DNA from: Cyanobium sp. T1B-Tous
GTDB lineage: Bacteria > Cyanobacteriota > Cyanobacteriia > PCC-6307 > Cyanobiaceae
Reading direction: 5' to 3'
Length of the DNA stretch: 64,000 bases
Assembly (NCBI RefSeq): GCF_024345475.1
Contig: NZ_JAGQBE010000004.1
Coordinates: forward strand, 23,548 to 87,547
The notes below the pieces were generated by a model. It saw only the letters and a program-made list of their open reading frames with translations. It searched no databases and was not told the DNA's origin. The translations under genes were made by a program, and so were the position numbers. Positions within the stretch are counted from its first letter, which is position 1. Each line of letters begins with the position of its first letter. Shown one piece after another: positions 45,618 to 53,694 of this stretch.

Positions 45618-48033
45618 GCCGCGGGACGAAGGGGGTGCCTGTGCCTGCGAAGTTGAAGTCGTTCAGCTTCACCCGGATGCCGCCGATGCCGTCGTAGGGG
45701 CTGTAGTAAACCCCGACTTCGTAGGAGCGGCGTTGCAGCTTCAGTTCCACATAGGAATAGGACACATCACCGTAAAACTCTGAGTTGTTGTCGATGTTGA
45801 AGGTGGCGCCGGCCTCCAGCACCAGCGGCCCATAGATCTGTTGGGCGGCCTGGAAGCTCAGGGTGCGCAGGTCTACCGCCCGATCAAAGCCGAAGGGACT
45901 GGCGCCCCCGAGGAACGTGCCGGCGATGGAGGCGGAGAACCGGGTGTAATCGAAGAAGGGCTTGTCAAATTGGCCGATGGTGAAGCTCGGGCCGCCCCAG
46001 AGGGTGAGGGTGTTCTGGTTGGCGCCATCGCTGTAACTGGCCAGATAGCCGTTGGCGCCGACATTCAGGCCGAATCCAGGAGTCACCGGGGTCGGTGAAT
46101 ACCGAAGTCCCCGCGCTGGATCTTCGCCGGCATCCAGGGCCCGTCCCTGCCAGAGCTGCAGGGTGCTGCTCACCGCGACATTGGCATAGCTGCGCCAAAG
46201 CGTATCTAGGGTGTTGGTTTCAAAGAGCGTGGCTTGATAGTTGCCGGATTGGGCCGCCCAGTTGAGGGTCACCGGGGTGAAAAAGGGGCCTTTCTGGCGC
46301 AGGGGTTCAGCTTCAGGGCCGCTGTTGTCGACCGGTTGTTTGGGCCGGTTGAAGACGGCTGTGCCCGCGAGGTTGGCTCCGTAGGAGTACACCACGGTCT
46401 GCAATCCCAAGCTGCCGTTGTAGATGCGTTCCCGGTAGGAACCGAACAATGCCGCGCTGGCCGTCTCGTGGCCAGGAAGGTTCAGGGGGGCGCTGAAGCG
46501 GGTGGTGCTGCGGGTGCCCGAGGGGACATTCTCGGGATTCAAGGTGGACAGGCTGGCCTCAGCGTCCAGGGAGGCCCAGCCCATTGGCAGGTTGAGGGCG
46601 GCGAGTAGGCCGAACATGTCGCCAAAGGTGGCCCCTTGCTCTCCAGGAGGGCTGGCCAGACTCTCCCCGGGCAGCACGAAGCTGCTGGTCCGGCCTTCGA
46701 TGGCCCGCTGCACCATCAGTTGGGGCTGCAGTTGCAGGCTGCCGCTGCGGCCCAGTTGGATCGGCTCGAGGTTGTAGCCGATGTAGAAGCCATCGCGATC
46801 TTCCTTGTCGGTATCCCAAGCAAACCGCGCCTCTTCGGCGCCAACCGTCGTGTTGGTGATGGCCGGCAAGGAGACCTTGTCGTCCAGCAGGATCTGGGTG
46901 CTGCGGCTGTTGATCCGCGTGACTCCCCGCCCATCCATGACGGCCACCACCTTGCGGGCCAGGCTCCAGGAGGCGGCGGGGGTAAAGGGATCGTTGGTGA
47001 AGGCCATTTGTTCGGCCGTCCAGCGGTTGCCCCGGATCCGGATTTGGGATCCTTGAAAACGCAGGCGGCTGATGGTTCCGGCTGGGTTGGTGGGTGGGCG
47101 GTAGCCCTGCCCCGCGCTGTTGAGCGAATCGGTGGTGTCGATCACGGCGGCCAGATTCAGCTTCAAGCTGGTGCTCCAGCTCTGTTGAAAGGCCACATTG
47201 CGCACCCGTGGGTCCACCTTGCTCGACGAGGGACCAGTTGTGCCCGGCGAGGGTTTGGTCTCCGGGGATGAACTGAGTGCGGAGGATGGGCTGGTGGGTT
47301 GAGGGGTCTCGGCACCCGTCTGCGGAGGACCGAACGCCACCGATTCCAAAACCTGCTCCAGGGGGAGAACGGGCTTGGAAAGCTCACTCCCTGGGCAGCC
47401 ATCCGGGGCCGGCATGGTCGGCAGGCCGATGCGACCCGGCGGCACCACCCGCACCACGGTGCGCCCCCGGGGATCCGCCGTGAGCTGGGGGCAGGCGAAG
47501 GCCGGCCCCGGCTTCACGGAAGCCGGCGTGGCGGCTCCTGACTGGGCATCCCGGGCCAGGGTGTCCTGGTCGATGACGCCATAGACATCGTCAATTTCGC
47601 CGGTGGCTTCCCAGTCGCTGTAGCGCAGGCGACTGGCCTGGAGATATTGATCGCCCTTGGTCAGTCGAATGCGGCCGGAGGCAAACACACTGCGGCTGCG
47701 TTCCGCCAGCTCCACCCGGTCGGCGAGGAGTCGCCAGCCGTTGAACTCGGCCTCCACGTTGCCTGTGGCCACGAAGCGGCCGAGTTGCTGGTCGTAGCCC
47801 TGTTGATCGGCGCGGACCACCACAAAGGTGGGTGTGGGCAACGGGGGAGGCATTGGGGTCGCCGCCGTTGGCGCCGCCCGGGAAGGCGACATGGCTGGGG
47901 CCGCCGCGACCAGTGCGGCAGGCCAGAGGATGGCCGGCAGGATCGCGCTGGGCAGCATCACCCGCCTCAGGCAGCGGGCAGGGCGTTCAGGCCATGGAAT
48001 GGTCTTGAGGAGCTGAAGAAAATCCAAGGTCAT
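45604..48033 (-). CDS. LptD/OstA-like outer-membrane LPS assembly protein (DUF3769 type)
   Basis: Large outer-membrane protein (809 aa from ATG 48033). It has an N-terminal export signal (AILPAILWPAALVAAAPA), then an OstA/LptA-like periplasmic domain (about residues 66-140: VVVRADQQGYDQQLGRFVA, ELAERSRSVFASGRIRL). A long Pro/Ser/Thr-rich linker (about 210-280) follows, then a C-terminal region of alternating strands ending YVELKLQRRSYEVGVYYSPY, consistent with a beta-barrel. Cyanobacterial LptD-like proteins are usually labelled DUF3769. It would receive LPS from the lipid A pathway encoded at 7.5-13.4 kb. An earlier in-frame Met at 48120 is less likely. Confidence 0.85.
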   Translation of the reverse strand: MTLDFLQLLKTIPWPERPARCLRRVMLPSAILPAILWPAALVAAAPAMSPSRAAPTAATPMPPPLPTPTFVVVRADQQGYDQQLGRFVATGNVEAEFNGWRLLADRVELAERSRSVFASGRIRLTKGDQYLQASRLRYSDWEATGEIDDVYGVIDQDTLARDAQSGAATPASVKPGPAFACPQLTADPRGRTVVRVVPPGRIGLPTMPAPDGCPGSELSKPVLPLEQVLESVAFGPPQTGAETPQPTSPSSALSSSPETKPSPGTTGPSSSKVDPRVRNVAFQQSWSTSLKLNLAAVIDTTDSLNSAGQGYRPPTNPAGTISRLRFQGSQIRIRGNRWTAEQMAFTNDPFTPAASWSLARKVVAVMDGRGVTRINSRSTQILLDDKVSLPAITNTTVGAEEARFAWDTDKEDRDGFYIGYNLEPIQLGRSGSLQLQPQLMVQRAIEGRTSSFVLPGESLASPPGEQGATFGDMFGLLAALNLPMGWASLDAEASLSTLNPENVPSGTRSTTRFSAPLNLPGHETASAALFGSYRERIYNGSLGLQTVVYSYGANLAGTAVFNRPKQPVDNSGPEAEPLRQKGPFFTPVTLNWAAQSGNYQATLFETNTLDTLWRSYANVAVSSTLQLWQGRALDAGEDPARGLRYSPTPVTPGFGLNVGANGYLASYSDGANQNTLTLWGGPSFTIGQFDKPFFDYTRFSASIAGTFLGGASPFGFDRAVDLRTLSFQAAQQIYGPLVLEAGATFNIDNNSEFYGDVSYSYVELKLQRRSYEVGVYYSPYDGIGGIRVKLNDFNFAGTGTPFVPRPRNR

Positions 48034-48301
48034 CGGCCCCTGAATTCTTCTCGAGTCCGCAATACGGGAGCGGGGGTACCACTGGCGTTCACAACGGATT
48101 GGCGGCCAGTCACCCTTCAACCAGGATCATCCCACAGGGATTCGGATCGCTACCGGTTGCGGTGGCCAGTTGGATCTCAGGCGGAATGGGGGGCCGGGGC
48201 TCTTGTCAGAAACAAAACTCTGATCCCCGACCGAGTGCTGGTTGGAGACTGAACACTGCTCGGAGACTGAGCTCAAAGCGACCTCAGACGCCTAAATGAC
48301 C

Positions 48302-48421
48302 TCAGTCTTCGAGGTCCTTGCGGCTCGGGGTCCGGCTGGGATCGCTGGCCAGGAAACCGAAGACGAAGATCCCGATAAAGAAGAAGACGACCGAATAAAC
48401 CGAGATCTTGAGGGCGAGCAT
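48302..48421 (-). CDS. psbI: Photosystem II protein I
   Basis: PsbI (39 aa), a one-helix PSII reaction-centre subunit. The translation of the minus strand gives [20 protein letters not shown] then [19 protein letters not shown], which is diagnostic. It is not apparent in the overlapping longer frames. It lies alone between the LptD-like gene and the divergent alpha-mannosidase. Confidence 0.97.
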   Translation of the reverse strand: MLALKISVYSVVFFFIGIFVFGFLASDPSRTPSRKDLED

Positions 48422-48535
48422 GGTTCGGCCTTGGGGAACGGCGAGCGGGTGACAGGGAGTGACAGGCGCTTGGAAGGGCCTGGCCGACCCCGCGACAGCG
48501 GGATCATCCTATGGGACTTGGCTTGCCATCCAACG

Positions 48536-51466
48536 ATGCCTGAGGCCTCTGCAGCAGGGCAGCCCCCCCGGATTGAAACGTTTCAGTCACGTTCCTGCCC
48601 CTCGGGGGGCCGCTGGGATCTGCAGCCGCTCTGGAGCGGCGAGCGCACCGATGGGGGTCAGGGGCCAGCTCTGGACGATCCCTGGGGCGCGCACCATCGA
48701 CCTGATTGGCAAGCGCGTGGGCTGGTGATCTGGCCCCGGGGGGGGCAGTGGCAGCGGCTGACCCTGGATCTGGTCTGCCCAGGGGCCTGGCGGCAGTTGC
48801 AACGCCCGGCTCCAGTGGCTCAGGCCCGGCTGGTGCTGCGCTGGTGGGCTGACCAGGTGGAACTGCGGGTGGACGGCGAGCCCGTGCATGCCGGCGACCT
48901 GTTTGACACCGCCTGCCGCTGGGTCGTTCCGCAGCGCTGGTGGCAGGGGGAGGTGCTGCAGCTGGAGCTGCGGCTGCGCAGTCCCCTGCACGACGATGGG
49001 GCCCTGATTGAAAGCCGCCTGGAGCTCGAACCCCTCGATCCGGCCGACCCGGCGGATCTGCTGGGCGAGACCAAGGCCGAGCTGGCCGCGCTGCGGGCTG
49101 ACCAGTCCCTGGCGGGGGGATTTCACGTGCTCGGGCATGCCCATTTGGATCTGGCCTGGCTGTGGCCTGTGGCGGACACCTGGCAGGCCGCCGAGCGCAC
49201 CTTCGCCTCCGCCCTCGATCTGATCGAGCGCTTCAAGGAGCTCCACTTCGGCCACTCCACGCCAGCCCTTTATGCCTGGCTGGAGCAGAACAGGCCGGCC
49301 CTGTTTGCCCGCCTGCAGCAGGCCGTTGCCGCCGGTCGCTTCGAGCCGCTCAACGGCCCTTGGGTGGAGAGCGATTGCGTGCTGATCAGTGGCGCTTCGC
49401 TGCTGCGCCAGTTCCAGTTGGGCCAGCAGTACAGCGCCGCCACCTTTCCCGGGTTGGAGCACCCGCTGGCCTGGCTGCCGGACAGCTTCGGGTTTGCGGC
49501 CGGCCTGCCGGCCGTGGCCCCCAGCACCGGTGTGCGCTGGTTCTGCACCCACAAGCTCTTCTGGAACGCCACCAACCCTTTCCCCCACCGGCTGTTTCGC
49601 TGGCGCAGCCGCTGTGGTGCCGAGCTGCTTGCCCTGATGACCGCCCCGATCGGCACCGATGGGGATCCGGTGGCCATGGAGCGGTATCGGCTGGCCTGGC
49701 GAGGGGCGACGGGGGTGGACGAGGCCCTCTGGCTGCCGGGGGTCGGTGACCACGGCGGCGGCCCCACCGCTGAAATGCTCGAGCAGCTGCGGCTCTGGCA
49801 GCAGCAGCCCCAGGCCGCGCCCCAGCGCCATGGCAGCCTTCGCGCCTACCTGGCCGAGCTGGAACCACTGGCCTCCGGGTTGCCGGTGTGGCGCGATGAG
49901 CTCTACCTGGAGCTGCATCGCGGCTGTGCCACGTCGCGGCCGGATCAGAAACGCCACAACCGCACCCTGGAGCGCCTGCTGCGGGAGGCGGATCTGGCTC
50001 AGGCCCTCGCGGCGAGCTGTGTTGGAGCGGACGCCGCGGCGGCTCCGGTGGATTGGCGTCCGCTGCTGTTTCAGCAGTTCCATGACATCCTTCCCGGCAC
50101 CTCGATTCCAGAGGTGTTCGAGCAGGCCGAGCCCCAGTGGCGTGCGGCCCGCCGCAGCGCTGGCCGGCAGCGGGATCGCGCTCTGCACGCCTGGCTGGGG
50201 GGTGGTTCGGGATGGTGGGTCGCCCAGTTGCAGCCCTTGGCCGCCCGGGCCCGCACCCTGCGGGTGCCCCCAGGTGGCTGGAGCCACGGCGGCATCGGCT
50301 TGCCCGCGCAGTCGGCCCGGAGCGGTGGCCAGTGGGTCCAGGTGCCGGCCCTGGCGGGAGTGGAGGCCCTGCCCCTGACGCGCACCCCAAGCGGGCCCGC
50401 CGTGGTCGCGCCTGCGGCCCCGGTGGAGGGACTGGTGTGGGTGGAGGGCTGGCGCTGCGGCAACGGCCTGGTGAGTTTCGAGCTGGGCCCCAGGGGCCTC
50501 GAGCAGCTCTGGGATACCGCCGGCGCCCCCCAGCTGGCCGGCCCCCTGGCCTGGCGGCGCTTTGGCGATCGCGGCGAGTTCTGGGATGCCTGGGACATCG
50601 CCGCCGACTACCGGGACCATCCGCTCGACTGGACCTGGCAGGGCGAGCCGAGCTGGCTGGAACAGGGACCGCTCTGCACGAGCTTTCTCTGGCGAGGCCG
50701 CTGTGGTGCCAGTGCGGTGCGCCTGGAGGGGAGACTCCTGGCCAACAGCCCCTGGCTGGAGCTGATCCTCCGCGTCGACTGGCGCCAGCGCCATGAGCTG
50801 CTGCGCCTGGAGATTCCCCTGGCGGCCCCGGCCCAGCGTTGGGCCGCCGACACCTCCGCAGGGGTGCTGGAGCGGCCGGCTGAGGCTCTGACGGCCCGGG
50901 AGCAGGCCCGCTGGGAGGTGCCGGCGATCAGCTGGCTGGCCTCGGTGGCGGCCGTCGGCGGCGGCCTGGCGGTGCTGCTCGACGGGCCCCAGGGCGTTTC
51001 GGCCAGCCCGGAGCAGCTGGGGGTGTCCCTGTTGCGGGGCCCCACCTGGCCCGATCCGGGCGCCGACAACGGCGACCAGCGCCTGCGCCTCGCCCTGCTG
51101 CCCTGCCCCTTGGGCTGGAGCTCGGGCCAGGTGCCCCAGCAGGCGGTGGCGTTTCGCGAGCCCCTCTGGCTGCGGCCGGCGGGGGCCCAGGGCCGGGATG
51201 GGCGGCGTCAGGGCCTGCCCCCCCTGGGCGAGGGGCTCGTGCTGCTGGGCTGCCGGCGCTCAGGCGACGACGGCACCCTCGTGCTCAGCGTGCAGAACTG
51301 TTCTCCCTGCCGGCGCCAGCTCCAACTCGGCCCGTCCTGGCAAGTGCTGCAGCGCGTGGATGGCCTGGATCAACCGCTGCCACCAGACCAGAGGCCTGGT
51401 GGTGATCCCTCGCTGCTGGCCCCCTGGAGCCTGGGCTTCTGGCGGCTGCGTTGGACTGGGCCGTAG
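48536..51466 (+). CDS. GH38 alpha-mannosidase
   Basis: Glycoside hydrolase family 38 alpha-mannosidase (976 aa). The zinc and active-site landmarks are all present: HVLGHAHLDLAWLWPVADTW (first His/Asp ligands), WLPDSFGFAAGLPAVAP (nucleophile Asp in the place of the usual WLPDxFG), GVGDHGGGPTAEMLEQL and FQQFHDILPGTSIPEVFEQ. Those lie at about residues 200-540; the rest forms the C-terminal beta-domains. No signal peptide is seen, so it is probably cytosolic and may degrade mannose-containing glycans. The frame is open upstream to 48296 across the antisense psbI; ATG 48536 is chosen. Convergent with psbN (3 bases). Confidence 0.92.
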   Translation: MPEASAAGQPPRIETFQSRSCPSGGRWDLQPLWSGERTDGGQGPALDDPWGAHHRPDWQARGLVIWPRGGQWQRLTLDLVCPGAWRQLQRPAPVAQARLVLRWWADQVELRVDGEPVHAGDLFDTACRWVVPQRWWQGEVLQLELRLRSPLHDDGALIESRLELEPLDPADPADLLGETKAELAALRADQSLAGGFHVLGHAHLDLAWLWPVADTWQAAERTFASALDLIERFKELHFGHSTPALYAWLEQNRPALFARLQQAVAAGRFEPLNGPWVESDCVLISGASLLRQFQLGQQYSAATFPGLEHPLAWLPDSFGFAAGLPAVAPSTGVRWFCTHKLFWNATNPFPHRLFRWRSRCGAELLALMTAPIGTDGDPVAMERYRLAWRGATGVDEALWLPGVGDHGGGPTAEMLEQLRLWQQQPQAAPQRHGSLRAYLAELEPLASGLPVWRDELYLELHRGCATSRPDQKRHNRTLERLLREADLAQALAASCVGADAAAAPVDWRPLLFQQFHDILPGTSIPEVFEQAEPQWRAARRSAGRQRDRALHAWLGGGSGWWVAQLQPLAARARTLRVPPGGWSHGGIGLPAQSARSGGQWVQVPALAGVEALPLTRTPSGPAVVAPAAPVEGLVWVEGWRCGNGLVSFELGPRGLEQLWDTAGAPQLAGPLAWRRFGDRGEFWDAWDIAADYRDHPLDWTWQGEPSWLEQGPLCTSFLWRGRCGASAVRLEGRLLANSPWLELILRVDWRQRHELLRLEIPLAAPAQRWAADTSAGVLERPAEALTAREQARWEVPAISWLASVAAVGGGLAVLLDGPQGVSASPEQLGVSLLRGPTWPDPGADNGDQRLRLALLPCPLGWSSGQVPQQAVAFREPLWLRPAGAQGRDGRRQGLPPLGEGLVLLGCRRSGDDGTLVLSVQNCSPCRRQLQLGPSWQVLQRVDGLDQPLPPDQRPGGDPSLLAPWSLGFWRLRWTGP

Positions 51467-51469
51467 GGA

Positions 51470-51622
51470 TCAGTCGTCGTGGTCGTCGAAGGGATCGGTG
51501 AGGCCCTTGGAGGGGGGGCCGAAGGCCTGGTACACCCCGAATCCGGTGAGGGCCAGGAGCACCGCCAGCACGGCAAGGGCCACGGAGAGGGCCGGGGAGC
51601 TGGTGGTGGCGGTGGGATCCAT
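51470..51622 (-). CDS. psbN: PsbN, photosystem II reaction-centre assembly protein
   Basis: PsbN (50 aa). One helix (PALSVALAVLAVLLALTGFG) followed by VYQAFGPPSKGLTDPFDDH is the conserved PsbN C-terminal half. It is needed for repair and early assembly of PSII centres rather than being a stable subunit. It is transcribed away from psbH, with start codons 121 bases apart. Confidence 0.96.
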   Translation of the reverse strand: MDPTATTSSPALSVALAVLAVLLALTGFGVYQAFGPPSKGLTDPFDDHDD

Positions 51623-51743
51623 GGAGGGAAAACGGGGTGCAGGTGACGGGTTGCGTCACAACTCTCGACGGCTCGCCGCGGCGCGGCACGCAAGGCCCTT
51701 ACAGTAACGAGAGCGAATCCATGCCCGAGAGGCTCCAGCAGAC

Positions 51744-51944
51744 ATGGCCCAACGCACCCGCCTCGGAGACATCCTGCGCCCGCTCAATTCCGAGTACGGG
51801 AAAGTTGTTCCCGGTTGGGGCACCACGCCCGTGATGGGCATTTTCATGGTGCTCTTCCTGGTGTTCCTGCTGGTGATCCTCCAGCTGTACAACAAGTCCC
51901 TCCTGCTCGAGGGCATCACCGTTAACTGGAACGGCCTCGGCTGA
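51744..51944 (+). CDS. psbH: Photosystem II protein H
   Basis: PsbH (66 aa), a one-helix PSII subunit. [20 protein letters not shown] then [20 protein letters not shown] is characteristic. As in other cyanobacteria, it lacks the phosphorylatable N-terminal extension of plants. Divergent from psbN. A -10-like TACAGT lies at 51700-51705, about 40 bases upstream. Confidence 0.98.
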   Translation: MAQRTRLGDILRPLNSEYGKVVPGWGTTPVMGIFMVLFLVFLLVILQLYNKSLLLEGITVNWNGLG

Positions 51945-51979
51945 GCCCCTGAGCTCCGCTCCGACCCAACCCCCTCCCC

Positions 51980-52327
51980 ATGAACGTGTTCGGCATTGGC
52001 CTCCCGGAACTGGCGGTGATTGCCGCCATCGGGCTGCTGGTGTTTGGCCCCAAGCGTCTGCCTGAGCTGGGCAAGACCCTGGGGAGGACCCTCAAGGGTT
52101 TCCAGTCGGCCTCCTCGGAATTTGAAAAGGAATTCCGCTCGGCGATCACCACACTGGATGTGGCCTCAACCGAGGCCTCGGCAACACCCCAGGCGGTCAT
52201 GGTCTCCGATCAGTCGCTGAATGATCAGCCTGTTGCCGATCAGCCTGTTGCCGACCAGCCGGTGTCCGACCAGCCGATGGGAGCCCAGCCGATGGAAGGC
52301 CAGCCGGTTGATGGGCCTGTCGCCTGA
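51980..52327 (+). CDS. tatA: Sec-independent translocase protein TatA/TatB-like
   Basis: TatA/Hcf106-family protein (115 aa) of the twin-arginine pathway. The N-terminal helix GLPELAVIAAIGLLVFGPKR and amphipathic helix LPELGKTLGRTLKGFQSASS are diagnostic. The last ~35 residues are six copies of a D-Q-P-V-A-like pentapeptide (see the repeat entry), an unstructured tail of unknown purpose. Upstream is psbH (35 bases); pth starts 6 bases after its stop. Confidence 0.94.
   Translation: MNVFGIGLPELAVIAAIGLLVFGPKRLPELGKTLGRTLKGFQSASSEFEKEFRSAITTLDVASTEASATPQAVMVSDQSLNDQPVADQPVADQPVSDQPMGAQPMEGQPVDGPVA
52223..52312 (+). repeat. Six tandem 15-base units in tatA
   Basis: Units start at 52223, 52238, 52253, 52268, 52283 and 52298. 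The first two are identical (GATCAGCCTGTTGCC); the others are diverged but keep the central CAGCC. They encode DQPVA, DQPVA, DQPVS, DQPMG, AQPME and GQPVD. The pattern looks like recent slippage expansion. Confidence 0.95.
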
Positions 52328-52333
52328 GCTTTG

Positions 52334-52969
52334 GTGACCTCCGCCAGTCCAGTGCCGCCCTCGGCTTTGCACCTGGTGGTGGGCCTGGGCAATCCCGGTG
52401 CCAAGTACGCCGACACCCGACACAACGTCGGCTTCATGGCGCTCGAGCGGCTGGCCGCTGCAGCGGGCACGACGTTTCGCCAGCAGGCCAAGTTGCAGGG
52501 GCTGTTGGCCGAGGTGGGTCAGGGCACCAGCCGATTGCGTCTGTTGATGCCCCAGACCTTCATGAACGAGAGCGGTCGCTCGATTCGGGCGGCCCTCGAC
52601 TGGTTTGATCTGGCGCCCTCCCAGCTGCTGGTGGTGGTGGACGACATGGATCTCCCCCTGGGCAAGTTGCGCCTGCGGGCCTCTGGCAGTGCCGGGGGGC
52701 ACAACGGATTGCGCAGCACCATCAGCCATCTGGGCACCCAGGATTTTCCGCGGCTGCGCATCGGGATCGGTGCCCCGGCCGAGGATCCCGCCGAACGCAG
52801 GGCCCGCACCGTGGGTCACGTGCTGGGACGCTTCAGTGCCGCCGAGCAGCCCCTGCTGGAGGCGGTGCTCACTGAAGTGGAGGCCGGCATTGGCCTGATC
52901 CAGCGCCTGGGCCTGGAGCGGGCCGGTAACCGTCTCAACAGTTTTCAGCCGGAAGGCGCTCCAGCCTGA
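52334..52969 (+). CDS. pth: Peptidyl-tRNA hydrolase
   Basis: Pth (211 aa from GTG 52334) releases peptides from stalled peptidyl-tRNA. Motifs: LVVGLGNPGAKYADTRHNVG (catalytic His), RLLMPQTFMNESGRSI, VVDDMDLPLGKLRLRASGS and GGHNGLRSTISHLGTQDFPR. TTG 52331, directly before the GTG, is also possible. It lies 6 bases after tatA. Confidence 0.95.
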   Translation: MTSASPVPPSALHLVVGLGNPGAKYADTRHNVGFMALERLAAAAGTTFRQQAKLQGLLAEVGQGTSRLRLLMPQTFMNESGRSIRAALDWFDLAPSQLLVVVDDMDLPLGKLRLRASGSAGGHNGLRSTISHLGTQDFPRLRIGIGAPAEDPAERRARTVGHVLGRFSAAEQPLLEAVLTEVEAGIGLIQRLGLERAGNRLNSFQPEGAPA

Positions 52970-52973
52970 GTCG

Positions 52974-53231
52974 ATGGCCCGCCTTCCCGCCACCACCGCC
53001 CAGCTGCGCGTGCTCCATCAGAGCTTCAGCCAACGGGTGCTGGAGGGGGAGGTGAGTGCTGGTGGCTACCAGTGGAGTTTTCGCTGGGCTTTTGACCGCG
53101 GCGAACTCCATGTGGAGCCGTCGCTGGGGCGTGCCCTCATCCAGGACGCCCTGCTCCGCTATCTGCTCAAGGTGGATTACCAGCTCGAGGCCGGCGGCGA
53201 TTACGTCTTCACCGTGCGGGCGAAGTTTTAG
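52974..53231 (+). CDS. DUF3146-family protein
   Basis: Small protein (85 aa) that I match from memory to the cyanobacterial DUF3146 family: TAQLRVLHQSFSQRVLEGEV, SAGGYQWSFRWAFDRGELHV, PSLGRALIQDALLRYLLK and GGDYVFTVRAKF. Unknown function, no membrane segment. It follows pth by 4 bases and overlaps the convergent RNase H-like gene by 23 bases. Confidence 0.8.
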   Translation: MARLPATTAQLRVLHQSFSQRVLEGEVSAGGYQWSFRWAFDRGELHVEPSLGRALIQDALLRYLLKVDYQLEAGGDYVFTVRAKF

Positions 53232-53694
53232 GGGCCGCCAGCGTTCGCTGCACCGCCGTTGAGGTGCGTTGCAGCCGGATGCCGCGATGGCGTTCCACCA
53301 GCAGCTGGGCCACGACGTCGTCGATGTCCCGTGGGGGCAGGCGCAGACCTGGCGGCAACAGGCGCGTCCAGGGGCTGGGCGGGCACAGCTCCCAGTAGCG
53401 CTGCCGCGCGGCCAGGGTGCTGCCGTGCTCATTCACCAGCGCCGGTTGGAGGTGCAGTTGGTGCAGCTGCTGCCGCCAGCTGCTGCTGCCCGTGCCGTCG
53501 CCCACCACGACGCACTCCAATCCTTGCTCTCGCCAGCCCTGGAGCAGGCTGGCGCAGTCCTGGGCAGGAAGGATGGCGGCTTCGAGAACCAGTTTTCGCT
53601 CGGTATCGGCCAGCACCAGGCCGCATTTGCTGCGGCCGGGATCGAGCCCGGCGATCAGCGGCCCTGTCTGGGGAGCGGTTGGTGGGCCGCTCAT
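53209..53694 (-). CDS. RNase H-fold (RuvC/YqgF-like) putative resolvase
   Basis: Protein of 161 aa with the beginning of an RNase H-like fold: PLIAGLDPGRSKCGLVLADT (first catalytic Asp), a middle strand CVVVGDGTGSSSW, the EHGSTLAARQRYWEL helix and a terminal RDIDDVVAQLLVERHRG that could supply the last acidic residues. Cyanobacterial homologues are often annotated as resolvases. Catalysis is unproven. Its start overlaps the stop of the DUF3084 gene by 4 bases. Confidence 0.78.
   Translation of the reverse strand: MSGPPTAPQTGPLIAGLDPGRSKCGLVLADTERKLVLEAAILPAQDCASLLQGWREQGLECVVVGDGTGSSSWRQQLHQLHLQPALVNEHGSTLAARQRYWELCPPSPWTRLLPPGLRLPPRDIDDVVAQLLVERHRGIRLQRTSTAVQRTLAAPKTSPAR

Noticed and set aside
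48280..48305. Direct repeat GACCTCAG at 48280-48287 and 48298-48305 beside psbI
   Set aside because: Only 8 bases, one copy lies in the psbI end; no transposon, attachment site or operator logic is supported.
48587..50794. A 735-codon open frame antisense to the alpha-mannosidase
   Set aside because: Shadow of the high-G+C codon pattern of the true gene; low-complexity Gln/Gly/His/Arg-rich translation, no motifs.
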